Positions 6,081-13,801 of a DNA stretch of 64,000 nucleotides are shown here, in pieces. Every line of letters begins with the position of its first letter. The first letter of the stretch is position 1. The translations under genes were made by a program, and so were the position numbers. The notes beneath the pieces are model-generated. The model saw only the letters and a list, made by a program, of their open reading frames with translations. It was not told the origin of the DNA and did not search any database. Origin of the DNA: a virus; the IMG/VR virus record IMGVR_UViG_3300003323_000115, positions 1 to 64,000 of that record. One strand, given 5' to 3'.

Positions 6081-6256
6081 TGGCTTACAAAGCCATGACC
6101 TACTTGAAGCCTGTTCCTTCACGCTATCCCAATGGCGTGATTCATCGTGAGATGACACATGGCTTCTTCGTCTACCGCTACGAGTTCCGTGGCGGCCTTC
6201 TTCCGGACCTTGTGAGTGTCCATTACGTTCCTTACTCGGAGATCACTATCCAATGA
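6080..6256 (+). CDS. hypothetical protein (58 aa)
   Basis: The ATG overlaps the preceding stop (TGATG). Product MAYKAMTYLKPVPSRYPNG..., beta-rich with many Tyr, His and Arg, ending SVHYVPYSEITIQ. No family recognised. The next gene begins in its stop (ATGA). Confidence 0.6.
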   Translation: MAYKAMTYLKPVPSRYPNGVIHREMTHGFFVYRYEFRGGLLPDLVSVHYVPYSEITIQ

Positions 6257-6486
6257 ACATCATCACCGCTGAGCTTCCCATCGAGATGCTCGACAACCCC
6301 ACAACGGTGGAAGAAGAGAGCTACATCGAGGTTCGCACCTCACGTGCACCCTCGATGCAGTTCAACAGGGCCGACAAGGCCATCCAGTGGATCAAGGAGC
6401 GTCGTGAGTTCCTGGGCAGTTCCTGCCCCAACTACTCGATCTACCGGGTCACCAAGACCGTGACTCGCACTCGTATCGACTTCTGA
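6253..6486 (+). CDS. hypothetical protein (77 aa)
   Basis: The start overlaps the preceding stop (ATGA). Contains YIEVRTSRAPSMQF, then a helix FNRADKAIQWIKERREFL, then IYRVTKTVTRTRIDF: a beta-alpha-beta layout like small phage proteins of unknown role. It is followed directly by CTGAACCAAGGA, the recurrent element that supplies the ribosome site of the next gene. Confidence 0.65.
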   Translation: MNIITAELPIEMLDNPTTVEEESYIEVRTSRAPSMQFNRADKAIQWIKERREFLGSSCPNYSIYRVTKTVTRTRIDF

Positions 6487-6500
6487 ACCAAGGAGAAGAA

Positions 6501-6635
6501 GTGACTGCTGAAGAGTACCTGCAAACCCTGATCTTGGCTTCCAAGAACAGCTCCATCCCACCTCAACTGTCGGAGCTCGAATTCCTGATGCGGCTGATCA
6601 AGGCCGAGAATGGAACTGGTCCCGCCGTTTTCTAA
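6501..6635 (+). CDS. hypothetical protein (44 aa)
   Basis: GTG start behind AAGGAGAAGAA, within the recurrent element at 6483. Product MTAEEYLQTLILASKNSSIP... is helical with hydrophobic faces and no membrane segment. No family recognised; support is the strong ribosome site and the exact fit between genes. Confidence 0.55.
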   Translation: MTAEEYLQTLILASKNSSIPPQLSELEFLMRLIKAENGTGPAVF

Positions 6636-6647
6636 GGAGACACCTAC

Positions 6648-7241
6648 ATGGCCCGTTTCGCTATCGACCGCAAGAACCGTGATCGCAAGGGTGGACATCG
6701 TTCCACCGGCCTGGAAAGGCGTGATGGCAGCAGCGATGCAGGGATCTACACCCCTGTTCAGCGTGCCTTCATCAAGCGCCAGGGCAAGCGCATGTTGCGC
6801 CGTCAGCACAACAGAGCAATTGAGGAAGGGCTCCTTGCCCTTTCTCAAGAACAAGAAGAGCGTGCTGAGGCCTTCGAAAGGCTCCAGGACGATCTCGATC
6901 TGCGTTCCAACATCGCCTACAGGAGATACCAAGAAGATGGCAACCAACAAGCGTACTACGACGACTACGACCCGTTCTGGGAGGACGATGCTTACGCGCC
7001 GAATAGCCCATATAGCTGCGACGATCCGTTCTGCACTATGTGTGGTAGCGACTCGCTTTTTGGCGATTGGCGGGGACGGCAACGGCGTGCTATCCGTGAA
7101 AGGGATAGCCGCCAGGCAGATGAGTACGTCAACGAAGTACGGTCGGGGCGGATCAGTCCCGATCTCGAAATCATCGAGAGCCGGGACATCGGGAAGTCGC
7201 TCGGGGAGATTCTCCGCGAGAGGCTTCAGCGCCCCTTCTAA
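6648..7241 (+). CDS. basic/acidic hypothetical protein (197 aa)
   Basis: ATG behind TAAGGAGACACCTAC. The N-terminal 55 residues are very basic (RKNRDRKGGHRSTGLERR, KRQGKRMLRRQHNR), the middle is an acidic coiled coil (QEQEERAEAFERLQDDLDL), then an acidic aromatic stretch with CDDPFCTMC (possible metal site) and a basic end with GKSLGEILRERLQRPF. It could bind nucleic acid. Last gene of the early block, directly upstream of the RNA polymerase genes, so a transcription role is possible but unproven. Confidence 0.7.
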   Translation: MARFAIDRKNRDRKGGHRSTGLERRDGSSDAGIYTPVQRAFIKRQGKRMLRRQHNRAIEEGLLALSQEQEERAEAFERLQDDLDLRSNIAYRRYQEDGNQQAYYDDYDPFWEDDAYAPNSPYSCDDPFCTMCGSDSLFGDWRGRQRRAIRERDSRQADEYVNEVRSGRISPDLEIIESRDIGKSLGEILRERLQRPF

Positions 7242-7268
7242 CCACCCATCTCTCAACAAGGAATGAAC

Positions 7269-8090
7269 ATGACTCAGCAGGATCCTCTCTATGCCAAACA
7301 GGTAGAACTCGAACGACTGTTCGACAAGAACCAGACGGTTGACCGTCTGCGTTATGAGTTCGCAAGCTGCGAAGACTTCGACTTCCCAGCTGCCATTGAG
7401 GCAGAGGGGATCCCTGTCAAGTTCGGCATCGACCTGTTGGCACAGATGGCCCTCCACAAGAGGGCCGATCTGACCACACTGATTGGTGTCATGCGGTACC
7501 ACCTCGGCAGCGCACAAGAGACGGCAAACATGCTGCTCAAGTGTGCTGAAGCCGATCTGGTGGACTATCGCAGCGACATCAAGATGTTCATAGTCAAGCT
7601 GGACATCACACGTGATGTTCAGGATGAACTGGACAAGTACCAGTTCCCCCTGCCAATGGTGGTACCACCCAAGCAGGTGGGGTCCAACAGAGATGTTGGG
7701 TACCTGCTTGGCAAAGGCTCCATCATTCTTCGCAAGAACCACCATGAGGATGATGTGTGTCTCGACCACATCAATCGCATGAATCAAGTGAAGTTCTCCC
7801 TCAATAAGCACACCGCTACCATGGTCAAGAACCAATGGAAAGGACTGGACAAGAAGAAGGAAGGTGAGACCGATCAGGACTTCGAGAAACGCAAGGCTGC
7901 ATTCGGTAAGTACGACCGTGTGGGTCGCCAAGTCATCGATCAACTGATCGAGACGGGCAATGAATTTCACTTCACCCACAAGTACGACAAGCGTGGCAGG
8001 ACTTACTGCCAAGGCTATCACGCCAACTATCAAGGCACTCCCTGGAACAAGGCAGTGCTGGAGTTCACCAACATGGAGATCACGAAATGA
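7269..8090 (+). CDS. RNA polymerase subunit 1 (N4 RNAP1/gp15-like)
   Basis: 273 residues from the second ATG; the first (7263) lies too close to AAGGA. It equals the N-terminal part of a T7-like single-subunit RNA polymerase. Near the end is DKRGRTYCQGY (D240-R244), the T/DxxGR motif that contacts the template and RNA-DNA hybrid. The catalytic motifs A, B and C are absent and lie in the gene at 8821. In N4 the two products form RNAPII, which transcribes middle genes. The rest (LFDKNQTVDRLRYEFASCED, the FSLNKHTATMVKNQWKGL stretch) fits the polymerase N-terminal and thumb parts. The next gene overlaps by ATGA. Confidence 0.92.
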   Translation: MTQQDPLYAKQVELERLFDKNQTVDRLRYEFASCEDFDFPAAIEAEGIPVKFGIDLLAQMALHKRADLTTLIGVMRYHLGSAQETANMLLKCAEADLVDYRSDIKMFIVKLDITRDVQDELDKYQFPLPMVVPPKQVGSNRDVGYLLGKGSIILRKNHHEDDVCLDHINRMNQVKFSLNKHTATMVKNQWKGLDKKKEGETDQDFEKRKAAFGKYDRVGRQVIDQLIETGNEFHFTHKYDKRGRTYCQGYHANYQGTPWNKAVLEFTNMEITK

Positions 8091-8320
8091 AAATCACAGT
8101 CACCAAACCCAAGCCGACTTCTTTCAGTCAACTGAAGGTCGGCGATCTCTTCGAACATCAGAACCTGATCTTCGTGAAGAGCGACGAAGGCGAAGCAGTG
8201 GTGATAGTGCACAACGAGGGTGCTCGACCCAATGCAGTGCCTGTCGGCAAGACAAGCAGCTTCTACCCATCAACCCATGTGAATCCCATCGAGGAAGCAC
8301 ACTTCGTCATCAGGCCCTGA
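8087..8320 (+). CDS. hypothetical protein inserted between RNAP subunits, copy 1 (77 aa)
   Basis: The start overlaps the RNAP1 stop (ATGA). Begins MKITVTKPKPTSFSQLKVGDLFEHQNLIFVKSDEGEA; an all-beta product. It resembles the next gene in the order VT-K-P-(T)-F-xx-LK-xx-xLF-xxxx-IxFK, so the pair are tandem duplicates. Phage proteins with a short F-xx-L-xx-GxxF-xxxxxx-KxxxxxA pattern are usually unannotated. Confidence 0.7.
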   Translation: MKITVTKPKPTSFSQLKVGDLFEHQNLIFVKSDEGEAVVIVHNEGARPNAVPVGKTSSFYPSTHVNPIEEAHFVIRP

Positions 8321-8321
8321 C

Positions 8322-8561
8322 ATGCAAGTCACTGTTAAGAAACTTGATCCTGATGTCACACGATTTCAGGATCTGAAGATCAATACCCTGTTCTTCACAG
8401 ATAGGGTTATCTACTTCAAGAATGGTGACAACTGTGCGTTGCCCATCATGCAGACCCACGACAGGGACAGAGGTGAGGTCATCATTGGTGTGAATATGCC
8501 GTTCACCCAAATGACGGTCGTCAAGCCCGTCGAATCCATTCAACTCACGATCAAGGACTAA
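8322..8561 (+). CDS. hypothetical protein inserted between RNAP subunits, copy 2 (79 aa)
   Basis: Starts one base after the preceding stop. Begins MQVTVKKLDPDVTRFQDLKINTLFF...VIYFKNGDNCALPI, parallel to copy 1 through its first 40 residues; the later halves differ. No separate ribosome site is clear, so translation is probably coupled. Function unknown. Confidence 0.7.
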   Translation: MQVTVKKLDPDVTRFQDLKINTLFFTDRVIYFKNGDNCALPIMQTHDRDRGEVIIGVNMPFTQMTVVKPVESIQLTIKD

Positions 8562-8563
8562 CT

Positions 8564-8761
8564 ATGCCTACTTGGCTCCTGACCGCACTGATCATCATCC
8601 TGGTCCTCTGGACCATTCTCGACTTCTGGGGCTGGTATGGGTTAGCTGTCTACAAGCAGCGATACCCATTCATACCGATCAAGATCAACAGATCAGCAGC
8701 ACCGGTGACACTGTTCATCATCTGCTGCTGGATCTTCTTGATCTGCTACTGGCTCCGCTAA
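8564..8761 (+). CDS. small membrane protein (65 aa)
   Basis: Two hydrophobic helices (about residues 3-25 and 47-63, the second PVTLFIICCWIFLICYW) joined by a short basic loop. Starts two bases after the preceding stop. No family recognised. Last gene of the RNAP1 transcript; a terminator follows. Confidence 0.65.
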   Translation: MPTWLLTALIIILVLWTILDFWGWYGLAVYKQRYPFIPIKINRSAAPVTLFIICCWIFLICYWLR

Positions 8762-8764
8762 AAG

Positions 8765-8786
8765 AAGGCCCTCAGGGGCCTTTTTC
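8765..8786 (+). terminator. intrinsic terminator between the RNAP subunit genes
   Basis: AAGGCCC (8765-8771), loop TCAG, GGGCCTT (8776-8782), then T. It lies between the two genes for one enzyme, so read-through or a second promoter must supply subunit 2. Confidence 0.85.
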
Positions 8787-8820
8787 AATTCCCTCCCATC
8801 AATGAACCAAAGGAACAACC

Positions 8821-10053
8821 ATGCAAACTTTCACCGGCCTTCAGTACCTCAAGATCGATATCGCATCCAACTTCGGACTGGACAAGGCCAACTGGGACGA
8901 ACGTCTGCAATGGTTCGACAAGCATGAAAGCCAACTCGAAGAACTGGTCAATGCTGCGGATACTCCTGCACTCTTCTTCGCAGGTGTCCAGGCCTACCGG
9001 AAAGCTCAGCGAGGTGAACCGAGCGGCTACCCTATTTCTCTCGATGCAACGTCGAGTGGATTGCAGATCCTCGCTTGTCTCACTGGTGATGCTTCAGCAG
9101 CACAGCTTTGCAACGTGGTGGACTACGTACAAGACGGTGCTGTACAACGTCGAGATGCATACACCGTTGTCTATCGATCCATGGTCGATGCCATCGGTGA
9201 AGAAGGACGTATCGAACGGGACCATGTGAAGAAGGCAGTGATGACTGCTCTCTATGGTTCCAAGGCACAGCCCAAGCGCGTCTTCGGTGAAGGCGAACTG
9301 CTCAACGTGTTTTACGACACGATGGTGGAGCTTGCACCGGCAGCATGGGAACTCAACGAGACCATGCCTTGCTTCTGGAATCCACACGCGACAGAACATG
9401 CGTGGGTGTTGCCTGATAACTTCCATGTGCATGTCAAGGTCATGGACACCGAAGAAGAGATCGTGCACTTTTTGAACGAGCCTTACAGCGTGTTCTCGCA
9501 AGTGAACAGGCCAACAGACACCGGGAGGTCTCTGGGTGCCAACACCATCCATTCACTGGATGGCATGATCGTTCGTGAGATGACCCGTCGTTGCAACTAC
9601 GACGTGAAGAAGGTGGGCCTGCTCAAGGACTTGTGCTACAGCATCATGTACAACAATGCCGACATCATCGGCGCTGTGGTGGAGAACGAGGATGCTGAGA
9701 TGGTCCGCACACTGTGGGGACATTACGAGCGGACGGGTTACCTGTCTGCTCGCATCATCGATCACCTGCACATGCACAACCTCAAACTGGTGGGTATCAA
9801 GGCACTGGCTGAACTTCTGTGGAGCTTGCCCGAGAAGCCTTTCGAGATCATCTCGATCCACGACTGCTTCCGGTGCCTGCCCAACTACGGCAATGACCTG
9901 CGCAAGCAGTATGCATTGCAGCTTCAACTGATCGCCAAGTCCACGATCCTGGAAGACATGCTGAGCCAAATCACTGGTCAGCACATCCCCGTCAAGAAGC
10001 TGGATGAATCGATGTGGAAAATGGTAGGTGACGCCGAGTACGCACTTAGCTGA
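8821..10053 (+). CDS. RNA polymerase subunit 2 (N4 RNAP2/gp16-like)
   Basis: 410 residues: the catalytic part of a T7-like RNA polymerase. Motif A PISLDATSSGLQ with metal ligand D75; motif B R133-x3-K137-x7-Y145-G (spacing as in T7 R627/K631/Y639); motif C SIHDCF with H347 and D348. The start MQTFTGLQYLKIDIASNFGLDK matches the segment just before motif A in T7-type enzymes, so the break lies between T/DxxGR and motif A. With the product of 7269-8090 it should form the middle-gene polymerase. The start follows AAAGGAACAACC, and a strong terminator follows the gene. Confidence 0.94.
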   Translation: MQTFTGLQYLKIDIASNFGLDKANWDERLQWFDKHESQLEELVNAADTPALFFAGVQAYRKAQRGEPSGYPISLDATSSGLQILACLTGDASAAQLCNVVDYVQDGAVQRRDAYTVVYRSMVDAIGEEGRIERDHVKKAVMTALYGSKAQPKRVFGEGELLNVFYDTMVELAPAAWELNETMPCFWNPHATEHAWVLPDNFHVHVKVMDTEEEIVHFLNEPYSVFSQVNRPTDTGRSLGANTIHSLDGMIVREMTRRCNYDVKKVGLLKDLCYSIMYNNADIIGAVVENEDAEMVRTLWGHYERTGYLSARIIDHLHMHNLKLVGIKALAELLWSLPEKPFEIISIHDCFRCLPNYGNDLRKQYALQLQLIAKSTILEDMLSQITGQHIPVKKLDESMWKMVGDAEYALS

Positions 10054-10058
10054 TAATA

Positions 10059-10092
10059 GGGAGCCCCGTCAAGGGGTTCCCTTAATTTTTTC
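10059..10092 (+). terminator. intrinsic terminator
   Basis: GGGAGCCCC (10059-10067) pairs with GGGGTTCCC (10073-10081) with one G-T pair, then TTAATTTTTT. Ends the RNAP2 transcript. Confidence 0.88.
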
Positions 10093-10107
10093 CTCTGAGG
10101 AAAGATC

Positions 10108-10869
10108 ATGCAATACAAAGTCGCCCTGAACAATTCCAACCCGCTGGCACCTCTGGTGCAGGTGTTGGCCTCTGGTGCCTCCATCCCTGGTGACTACACG
10201 AACATCGGTACCTTCGAACACCCTGGTCTCGATACCATGGGTCCCGAGGTCAGCCACGTGATCTTCCAGCACGTCCAGGAACTGATGTACAAGGTCAGCC
10301 CTCACAACATCGCCCTGGAGAACCTCCAGAACACACACATCACGTGGCCCGGCAAGGTGGTTGCAACGGCTGTGGCTGTGGCCGACCAGTTCGTCGATGC
10401 CGGTAGCGAGAAGCAACTGACGCCGACGTTCACGCCCACGGACATCAGCCGCAAGCGTGTTCGCTGGTCCACCCGTGACGACAAGATCGCCTACATCGAT
10501 CCCCGTGGCAAGCTCATCGCCCGTGCTCCAGGCAAGACCATTGGTCAAGCCCAAGTCGTGGACGGTGGCGTCTACAAGGAGTTCGACATCACGGTCTATG
10601 CAGACTACGTGGCACCCACTGGTGTGACCATCACGCCTGCTGGTGCCGTGACGCTGACGGTGGCTGCACCCACGGCTCAACTGACGGCTACGGTGGCTCC
10701 TGCGAATGCCTCCAACAAGACTCTCGTGTGGGCTTCCAGCGCACCGGCCATCGCCACTGTGTCCCAGACTGGTCTGGTCACCCGTGTGTCGAACGGCTCG
10801 GCCAACATCACGGCAACCACCGTCGATGGCGCTATCGTTGGAACCAAGGCAATCACGACGACCGCTTGA
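10108..10869 (+). CDS. Ig-like (BIG2) capsid decoration protein, N4 gp17/Hoc-like
   Basis: 253 residues. Residues about 165-250 form a bacterial Ig-like group 2 domain (VAPTGVTITPAGAVTLTV, LTATVAPANASNKTLVWASS, TGLVTRVSNGSANITATT). Residues about 90-160 look like a second, weaker Ig-type unit. In N4, gp17 follows the RNAP2 gene and is a Hoc-like protein on the head surface, so place and fold agree. Such Ig domains can bind carbohydrate. It is set off by terminators on both sides and has GC-rich codon use like other structural genes, which suggests its own promoter and high expression although it lies far from the late block. Confidence 0.83.
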   Translation: MQYKVALNNSNPLAPLVQVLASGASIPGDYTNIGTFEHPGLDTMGPEVSHVIFQHVQELMYKVSPHNIALENLQNTHITWPGKVVATAVAVADQFVDAGSEKQLTPTFTPTDISRKRVRWSTRDDKIAYIDPRGKLIARAPGKTIGQAQVVDGGVYKEFDITVYADYVAPTGVTITPAGAVTLTVAAPTAQLTATVAPANASNKTLVWASSAPAIATVSQTGLVTRVSNGSANITATTVDGAIVGTKAITTTA

Positions 10870-10899
10870 TCGTTTGGTTTTTTGGTTCCCTTCCACAAG

Positions 10900-10926
10900 A
10901 GGCCACTTCGGTGGCCTTTTTCATTT
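10900..10926 (+). terminator. intrinsic terminator with TTCG loop
   Basis: AGGCCAC (10900-10906), TTCG, GTGGCCT (10911-10917), then TTTTCATTT. Ends the decoration-protein transcript. Confidence 0.9.
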
Positions 10927-10943
10927 CTTTTTGGAGAGTCTCC

Positions 10944-11204
10944 ATGTCCCAAATCAAACCTGAACCCAAGAGTTACGATCCGACAAGCGCAGCTGATCTG
11001 CTTACCGTAACCACCCAGGTGGATCGCAGCACCATCTATGCCCTCAATGAGAAGGGCGAGAACATCTACTCGATGCAGGTACAGCCCGGCTTCTTGATCA
11101 TCGATGGTCAACGAGTCCGTATCTCGGACAAAGCATGCGAAGACCTCGCTGCATGCTTTCAGCACGCCATCATCCATTGCTACGGCCTTCTTCAGAAGGA
11201 TTGA
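10944..11204 (+). CDS. hypothetical protein (86 aa)
   Basis: Starts MSQIKPEPKSYDPTSAADL after TTGGAGAGTCTCC. Disordered N-terminus, then a beta region (STIYALNEKGENIYSMQVQPGFLIIDGQRVRI) and a C-terminal helix with Cys and His (CEDLAACFQHAIIHCYGLL). No family recognised. First gene of a dense operon that runs to the rII genes. Confidence 0.68.
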   Translation: MSQIKPEPKSYDPTSAADLLTVTTQVDRSTIYALNEKGENIYSMQVQPGFLIIDGQRVRISDKACEDLAACFQHAIIHCYGLLQKD

Positions 11205-11206
11205 GC

Positions 11207-11365
11207 ATGGACTACATCCTCATGATCGTCATCATGTTCTGGGTTGGCTGGTACTCTGGCCAAACAACCCGTGATGACGAAATCAAAACCAAGTGCTTGA
11301 CCGAACAGAGCATCAAGCTCGGTGATGCTCGCTTCAAGTGCGAGTACATCGGCAAGCAACTATGA
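11207..11365 (+). CDS. small membrane-anchored protein (52 aa)
   Basis: N-terminal membrane helix (MDYILMIVIMFWVGWYSG), then a short charged tail with two Cys (C26 and C45). Two bases after the preceding stop. No family recognised. Confidence 0.6.
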   Translation: MDYILMIVIMFWVGWYSGQTTRDDEIKTKCLTEQSIKLGDARFKCEYIGKQL

Positions 11366-11712
11366 CAACTGAACAGGATCGACGAAGTGAAATCATCATT
11401 CGAATCCATTCTCGCTGTGACATCGTTCACATGGGGTTTGAGATCGACGGAATACCAAGCCCCTGCCACCTTTGGAAAGGACCAACCTCCGGTGAAGGAC
11501 GAGGCGGCGGCTATGGACGAATGTCCCTCAACGGACAGACAGTTGCAGTCCACCTTGTGACGTATACGCACTTCTTCGGATACATCCCCAAGAAGAAGCA
11601 GATAGACCACAAGTGCAACAACCGACTGTGCTGCAACCCGGCACACCTGGAGATGGTTTCACACCTCATCAATCAACGGCGGCGAGCCGCCAGAGCCAAG
11701 GAAGCAACATGA
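11362..11712 (+). CDS. HNH endonuclease
   Basis: 116 residues. Contains CHLWKGPTSGEGRGGGYGR and then the zinc-binding HNH core IDHKCNNRLCCNPAHLEMV (about residues 81-99), with the catalytic DH and the C-x4-C-C-NP-x-H motif, and a basic tail. This is the usual small free-standing phage HNH enzyme, possibly a homing endonuclease. The start overlaps the preceding stop (ATGA). The gene interrupts a run of unrelated small genes, as expected for a mobile gene. Confidence 0.9.
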   Translation: MTTEQDRRSEIIIRIHSRCDIVHMGFEIDGIPSPCHLWKGPTSGEGRGGGYGRMSLNGQTVAVHLVTYTHFFGYIPKKKQIDHKCNNRLCCNPAHLEMVSHLINQRRRAARAKEAT

Positions 11713-12023
11713 GCATCGTGAATCCCAAGCAGTATCAACGACGTGTCGTGTGTGCTGCTGCACGCCTGAACAACCCGAATGGTGGTGAAGGCATCATCGT
11801 GATCGGTGCACGTCCCTGGGACAAGTGGATGCGCATGCAAGCGTTCACCTTGTACCGCTCCCATATCATCAGCGAGCCCTCGGCTCTGACGTGGGAACCC
11901 GGCTTCATCGATCAGGACGAGAAGTTCATGAACGTCACCGAAGCCACCCATGTTGCCATTGCAGCAGGTCAGGTGGATCCCAATGACGTGAAGGAAGGCT
12001 TGTCCTCCCATCATCTCTACTGA
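11709..12023 (+). CDS. hypothetical protein (104 aa)
   Basis: The start overlaps the HNH stop (ATGA). Contains QRRVVCAAARLNNPNGGEGIIVIGARPWDKWM and GFIDQDEKFMNVTEATHVAIAAGQV. Phage proteins with an IIVGARHWD...EQGFIDQ.G.F..REEA..IA...GQ pattern are widespread and uncharacterised; this one fits that family. Confidence 0.78.
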   Translation: MSIVNPKQYQRRVVCAAARLNNPNGGEGIIVIGARPWDKWMRMQAFTLYRSHIISEPSALTWEPGFIDQDEKFMNVTEATHVAIAAGQVDPNDVKEGLSSHHLY

Positions 12024-12028
12024 TCACC

Positions 12029-12265
12029 ATGGAAGCACAAAGACATACCGGGGTAACAACTCGGTTGGCTCTTGAGCTTGCTTTGCATGCTCTGAACAGT
12101 GCAGGTACCTGGGTCTACGCTGTAGATCACTATGCAGATGTGAACTCAGATTGCATGCTATGCGATCTGGTGTCAGACATCTTTCACAGGTTAGGGGTTG
12201 ATCATGAAACCCGTAACTACTCTATCCGAGTCATCCCCATCCAACACAAGGAGTATCCCAAGTGA
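12029..12265 (+). CDS. hypothetical protein (78 aa)
   Basis: Helical N-terminal half (TTRLALELALHALNSAGTW), then C-x2-C (CMLC) and a C-terminal basic stretch. No family recognised. The next gene starts within its stop (GTGA). Confidence 0.62.
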   Translation: MEAQRHTGVTTRLALELALHALNSAGTWVYAVDHYADVNSDCMLCDLVSDIFHRLGVDHETRNYSIRVIPIQHKEYPK

Positions 12266-13302
12266 GCATCGAAAACACCATCCGTGCTGTTACCCCCAAG
12301 CAAGCCAAGAAGCATATCGCACGCATCATGCGTGCAGGCTTGGTGGCCTTCATGAAAGGCTCACCCGGCATTGGCAAGTCTGCCATCGTTCGTGAACTGG
12401 CTGAAGAGTTCAACCTCAAGATGATCGACCATCGTCTGAGCACCAGTGCTCCGGAAGACCTCTCGGGCTTGCCTCACTTCAACAGCAAGGGTGAAGCTGT
12501 CTTTGCTCCCTTCTCGGATCTCTTTCCGTTGAAGGACACGCCCCTACCTGAAGGCAAGGACGGCTGGCTGCTCTTCCTGGACGAGTTCACCTCGGCACAC
12601 AAGGATGTGCAAGCAGCAGCCTATAAGCTGGTGCTCGACAAGATGGTCGGTCAGCATCCGCTGAACGAACGTGTTGTCATCGTCTGTGCTGGCAACAAGG
12701 AAACGGATCGGGCCATCGTGAACAAGATCGGTACTGCCATGCAGTCCCGCATCATCACGCTGGAACTCCAGATCTCGTTCGATGACTGGCTGACGAAGGT
12801 GGCCCTGCCCCAGCACTACGACAACCGCATCATCGCCTTCCTGTCGATGTACAACGACAAGCTGTTCGACTTCAACCCGGAACACGAGGGCAACACATTC
12901 TGCTGCCCGCGTACCTGGGAGTTCATGAACAAGCTGGTCGATGGCGAGGACGTGAACGAAGACGATGCACCCCTGTTCGGTGGCACGATCACCAACGCAG
13001 TTGGCGTGGAGTTCATCGCATTCTCCAAGCTGTACAAGGAACTGGTGACGATCAACGAGATCCTCAAGGATCCCGAGCACGCCAAGATTCCAACGGACAA
13101 TGCCCTCAAGTGGGCGACGATCACCCATCTCTTCGAGAAGACCACTAAGGACAACTTCGACGATGTAGTGACGTACATCCTCCGCTACAGCAGCACCTTC
13201 CAAGTGCTGTTCTTCCGTGGTCTGTTGGTTCGCAAGCCCGAACTGAAGAGCGAGAAGCCCTTCGTACGTGGTGCTGCGGCCATCGGCAAGTACCTTTTCT
13301 GA
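12262..13302 (+). CDS. MoxR-like AAA+ ATPase (N4 gp24-like)
   Basis: 346 residues. Walker A GSPGIGKS (33-40), Walker B WLLFLDEF (102-109), then a sensor-1-like VVIVCAGNKE and an arginine-bearing GTAMQSRIITLEL. The C-terminal 150 residues are helical. MoxR ATPases work with VWA-domain partners as metal-inserting or protein-remodelling chaperones; the VWA partner follows four genes later, as in N4 (gp24/gp25). The substrate in phages is unknown. The GTG start overlaps the preceding stop. Confidence 0.88.
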   Translation: MSIENTIRAVTPKQAKKHIARIMRAGLVAFMKGSPGIGKSAIVRELAEEFNLKMIDHRLSTSAPEDLSGLPHFNSKGEAVFAPFSDLFPLKDTPLPEGKDGWLLFLDEFTSAHKDVQAAAYKLVLDKMVGQHPLNERVVIVCAGNKETDRAIVNKIGTAMQSRIITLELQISFDDWLTKVALPQHYDNRIIAFLSMYNDKLFDFNPEHEGNTFCCPRTWEFMNKLVDGEDVNEDDAPLFGGTITNAVGVEFIAFSKLYKELVTINEILKDPEHAKIPTDNALKWATITHLFEKTTKDNFDDVVTYILRYSSTFQVLFFRGLLVRKPELKSEKPFVRGAAAIGKYLF

Positions 13303-13314
13303 ACCAAGGAAATC

Positions 13315-13533
13315 ATGAGCACCATCACTCCCATCAACAAGCGTGGCCTGAAGGACGTGGCATACGTCGCAGGCTTCAACAACCAGAAGATCGGTCTGTG
13401 GGCACAAAGCGCGGCAGAAGCCAAGCAACGTGCCACCGAGCACTTCAAGCCGAAGAAGTCGGCAAAACACCTGGTCTGGGTCGAACGCGCTGTCGAAGAA
13501 GATGCTGACAACGTGGCAACCGAACAAGGGTGA
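13315..13533 (+). CDS. hypothetical protein (72 aa)
   Basis: Follows the MoxR gene behind CTGAACCAAGGAAATC. Contains VAYVAGFNNQKIGLWAQSAAEAKQRATEHFKPKKSAKHLVWVERA, a beta-alpha-beta layout seen in small phage proteins of unknown function. The end is acidic. Overlaps the next gene by 32 bases. Confidence 0.68.
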   Translation: MSTITPINKRGLKDVAYVAGFNNQKIGLWAQSAAEAKQRATEHFKPKKSAKHLVWVERAVEEDADNVATEQG

Positions 13534-13801
13534 ATCCGAGGCTGAGTACATGCAGCGCATGTTCCGTGAGCACCCTGACATGGGTATCCGGGACATCCTG
13601 CGTGTGCGTAATCAGCCTGTGATGAACCCTGTGCTGAAGGAAGCACCCAAGGCTACGGCTCCCAAGAGCAATGCTCGTGAACTGGAGCTTGAACGAGAGA
13701 TCGCAGCCATGCGTCTCGAAAACAACCGGCTTCAGCAACGCCTGAAGATGTTCCAACGCATGATCAAGGATCTTCAAGATGAGCGCCTTCGGATGGCCTG
13801 A
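13502..13801 (+). CDS. coiled-coil protein (99 aa)
   Basis: Starts MLTTWQPNKGESEAEYMQRMF; the ATG has GAAGAAG upstream, inside the previous gene. Residues 50-96 form a long coiled coil (ARELELEREIAAMRLENNRLQQ...). It could be an adaptor for the flanking MoxR/VWA pair, which is inference from place. Confidence 0.65.
   Translation: MLTTWQPNKGESEAEYMQRMFREHPDMGIRDILRVRNQPVMNPVLKEAPKATAPKSNARELELEREIAAMRLENNRLQQRLKMFQRMIKDLQDERLRMA

Noticed and set aside
6441-8033. Leftward open frame of 530 codons
   Set aside because: It lies opposite several rightward genes with ribosome sites and the RNAP1 motif, and has Val/Leu-rich antisense composition.
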